A program made the position numbers and the translations under genes. Below, one piece after another: positions 60,862 through 64,000 of a stretch of 64,000 nt of DNA (position 1 is the first letter of the stretch; each line of letters begins with the position of its first letter). The DNA comes from Hydractinia symbiolongicarpus (Eukaryota > Cnidaria > Hydrozoa > Anthoathecata > Hydractiniidae): assembly GCF_029227915.1 (NCBI RefSeq), contig NC_079880.1:25475501-25539500 (forward strand), in the 5' to 3' direction. The notes under the pieces are model-generated. The model saw only the letters and a program-made list of their open reading frames with translations. It did no database searches and was not told the DNA's origin.

Positions 60862-63699
60862 TTATTCTTCTGCAGCGACATCCAGTTGTTCAAACAAAGT
60901 TAGTTTTTCATTCGCATCAAACACAAGTTCATCTAAACATAAAAATGGAACTGATCGACAGAACTTTCGAATCCTCTTTCAGTCATGACAGATTTTTAGT
61001 AAATTTAGTACTATCATTTAGCTAGTATTCCTGCAATTGGAATTCTTTTTCACTAATTATAAGGTATAAGGTAAAAAATTCAGTCAAATTCCGTTAAACT
61101 TTTTTTGTTAATTATAAAAAATCGTCAAAATCACCACACTTTTTATTTTTACACATTTAAAAGCCACTCGCGTTTTGAATTGGCTCAAATGTACTTCAGG
61201 TATACAAATTTACAAAAGTTTTAGCAAATTTTTTAAGGAATTTTTTTTCCATGTTGACTTTTTTAACTAAATTACAATCTCTATAAGCTTAACTTCCCCC
61301 ATCTCCTCCTCCTTGAGTTACAAAATAACGTAAATAAGTTCCCCAGAAACCCACGTAAACTTACCTTCCAATGATGATGGAGAACTCCGGCTCTCACCCA
61401 TGCTTGCACTAAATAAACAAATGATCAATCACATATCACATTAAAGTGTTTATGATAGCTAAGTTTTTCTTTCATGTAACTCAACTACCAGTAGTAAATA
61501 AATGGAATACCTGGTATACAAGCAACAAAGTGTCTGAATGGTTCGCGAATTTCATGAAATTAAATTCTCTCAAATAATAATTTCTTAATTCGCGAAAATA
61601 AATTCCTGCAAAAGCGATCGATTCGCGATAGATAAATTCTCGAGAATTCTATAAAATCTCATGAAAATGGCGGGAAATTTTGACATTAAAGTATTAATGA
61701 TATGAGTAGGTGACGGTGAAAATGCATGTATAATCGAGTTAACAAATCGAAAAAATAGAAAGTTTCAAATGTAGTTGCACTTCAATAATGTTTCCAGTCA
61801 CCTTTTTCTTTTAAAATTTACAACAATTAATTTAAAATAAAAAATAAATAAAAAAAAGTAAAGTAAATAAATAAATGTTCCTACCTGTACAGTGGACGTT
61901 TTGCAGATTTCGGACGCTTCGGAAATTTCCTCGTCTCGTTTTTTGTGCTTGTGTCATCACATCTTTTTGCGTCAATGTTATTGTCTACATTTTCAACTTT
62001 CTTGCAAGCGCTTGTAGTGTGTGGACGCATTTGTGAAGTTTTATTTCCATACAATACTCGTCGACTGAAACTTGAGTGTGGCCGAACACTACTTTTTGTC
62101 TAAAGGAAGAATTTGCAATGCCATTTAGACTGGTTTTAATACTCCATTGTGAATATAATGGACACAAAGAACAGAACAATGTTCATGTTGTAAATTTGTT
62201 GCAGCATGATATTTCTTTCGCACAATCATGACTTAAATGAACATCACGAAGTTAAATCATCATTTTGTTAAGGGTATGTTGTGAAAGACAGTGACATAGG
62301 CACACAAAATTAACTCCAAAACAACTGTCGCGCAAATGTCAGTCCACTTCATGTTTTATAAAAAGTATACTTTTTGTGTTCAGTCTGGATTTTTCAACAC
62401 TCTTTCGCAGCAAGAAAGTCGTGGATTTATAAAAAAATAGTAATTCGAAAGTTTCTCTGTATCGGCTCAGGTAAAGTAGCCCTAAAACCACTTGATTTTT
62501 TGAAATTTAGTCTACTTTCAAAAAACTGATCTGTAGTGTCAAAAAGTCACGATGTTTTGAGCCTTTTAAAAATCGTAATTCGGATGCCTTGCGTGTCGTT
62601 AGTACTGGCGGGGTATGGATGGTTTTCTAAATAGATATAGAGCCTTGTCGCTGACCTTGTTTTATACCTTAATACTTTCTAGTAAAAGTCGTGTTTTTAA
62701 TTTCTTAAGATAAGAGCTAGCAGTCGAAAGTACCCATAATCTCGGCCTAATGTTCATTATAAAATTCAAAGTCACAACACTTTGAGAAAAAGAAGATGTT
62801 CGAACAAGAGAACAGATTGTAAATAACAGACTTCGAAGTAACTGTTTAAACTTTACGTTTGCATTGTCAAGGTGTTACAACGATATGTTTTCACTATCTA
62901 ACATACACTCCCCACAAACGTGTTGGCACAGTGAACAACAAAAGCATGTTAAATATGATGGCTCTAAAGATTACTTTTGCCAGCTATTTAAAAGTTAGTC
63001 CAAACATTAAAATTTCGATTTTGACAAAATTTAGAAAACATAGTAAAAATTATAGTAAAAAACGTGAGGCAAAATAGGGAAATATATTTTATATCTTTAC
63101 ACCCATTAAATTTTATTCTTAAAACCAGTCCACAAATTAAAACCAAGCTTACACAAGAACATCTAGTAATTTCTACTACAGCCACAGTCTCCCTTTGAAC
63201 TCTCTCACAATTTCGTTTTTATAAAAGATTGTTACATTAGTGTTTCCTTCAGCAACATGAATACTACTCACCGATGCGTTCTTTATAACCTTTGAATAAT
63301 CGCAGTAATCTTTCCACAATTTGAGTTTCGTTTTGTCACAAATATCTCGCGTAATCATTCTTTTCTTAAACTCATAATCCAGCAACGTTTGCGTTCTTTC
63401 TTGCTGTGCTTTCTTGAAACCATCAACCGAATAACATCTTGCAATACCCCAAATATATTGTTTTTGACCCATCGTTAAATCCTCATGCTTCAAAAAGTTA
63501 CTACCTCCGGCAAACTTGGGCAATTGTATTGGACGACCAAATCGATATGCCACGTCAGCAGATTTACATCTTCTATTGTGTAGTTTGTTCTGGTTGACGT
63601 AATTGCGAACATTTTCATGCAGGTACATCTCTTTTGGGGTACAATCAGGAGTACGTACAGTATATATGTTTCCATAGTTACCAGAAGATCTAGAAGAAG
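60862..63699 (-). CDS. FAM216-like protein, four 3' exons (5' end outside)
   Basis: The exons on the minus strand are 63699-63209, 62099-61885, 61408-61365 and 60932-60862. All phases fit: the first ends in phase 0, then 2, then 1, to a stop at 60862-60864. The first exon starts mid-codon at a TCTTTAG acceptor, so upstream exons lie beyond the window or are not visible. It encodes FGRPIQLPKFAGG, then FLKHEDLTMGQKQYIWGIAR and CYSVDGFKKAQQERTQ. The LTxGQKxYI-xIxxxYS pattern resembles FAM216 proteins, whose role is poorly known. The following exons are basic (KFPKRPKSAKRPLY), Ser-rich, then acidic (DELVFDANEKLTLFEQLDVA). Alternatively exon 1 reads on to a TAG at 63176 without using the GTGAGA donor. 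Confidence 0.65.
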
Positions 63700-63890
63700 C
63701 TAAAGAGAGAGTAAAACTAACACATTATTAAAGTTCATTTTCTTGTGGTGTGAGAAAAGTTTTTTTTACATACAAGCAAATGGGGGAAAACATTTTTAAC
63801 GAGTTAATTTAGCTTAAAAAATTGTTGCAAATTCATAATTTAGACATTTAGAATCTGTCATTCAGCTAAAATAAATATAAAAATACTAAT

Positions 63891-63992
63891 CAGTAGCCCG
63901 GGTTCATCTGTCCTTTTTATACCACATTGCGTGCGTCTCGCTAGTTACGCAGCTAAGCTACCATTTTTCGTGACAGACAGATGGACAGACGT
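63891..63992 (-). repeat. Dispersed hairpin-repeat copy at window edge, minus strand
   Basis: On the minus strand it reads CTGTCTGTCACGAAAAATGG, TAGCTGCGTAACTAGCGA, AATGTGGTATAAAAAGGAC and a degenerate hairpin end (AACCCGGGC). It aligns block by block with 27222-27323. Confidence 0.55.
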
Positions 63993-64000
63993 ATACGGGT

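Overview
The window looks like nuclear DNA of a cnidarian, most likely a hydrozoan. It is AT-rich, with GT-AG introns, many simple repeats and a dense load of eukaryotic transposons. It also carries a cluster of innexin genes, the gap-junction family that is prominent in hydrozoans. The assignment to Hydrozoa is inference; the eukaryotic and animal character is read directly from the gene structures.

Region by region. 1-2.3 kb has no gene. 2324-6937 is a complete DNA transposon with 30-bp terminal inverted repeats and a 6-bp target duplication (TAAATG). Inside its ends lie subterminal repeat arms. It encodes a HECT ubiquitin-ligase-like protein (broken by one stop and one frameshift) and, convergently, an apparently intact DDE integrase-type transposase. 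7833-11880 is a second, decayed DNA element with zinc fingers plus a DDE-like transposase, 29-bp terminal repeats and a CTTA duplication. 12.1-15.1 kb is a two-exon gene for a type II membrane protein resembling a Golgi glycosyltransferase. It is followed by a 24-bp coding-like minisatellite with a 350-bp higher-order period. 17.2-23.4 kb is a decayed minus-strand LINE. A Ginger1-like element (CCGG target) is inserted in its reverse transcriptase and a Tigger/pogo element (TA target) in its 5' half. A second, internally deleted Tigger element follows at 23576-24340. 25.9-26.3 kb encodes a small secreted, charge-segregated peptide.

29.5-42.0 kb is a giant coiled-coil gene on the plus strand. 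Seven exons stay in frame across every junction (about 2,550 residues); the first exon is unresolved. Tail to tail with it, 43.1-57.3 kb holds three innexin genes on the minus strand. They share an identical three-exon structure, and two of them have nearly identical first exons despite strongly diverged third exons. 60.9-63.7 kb holds a minus-strand four-exon gene, cut off at its 5' side, with a FAM216-like segment.

The best candidates for new biology are the transposon that carries a HECT-type ubiquitin ligase, the exon-restricted homogenisation of the innexin pair, a dispersed repeat family built around a CCCGTGG/CCACGGG hairpin, and several long perfect inverted repeats of unknown purpose. 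No bacterial-type features, rRNA or CRISPR arrays are present.
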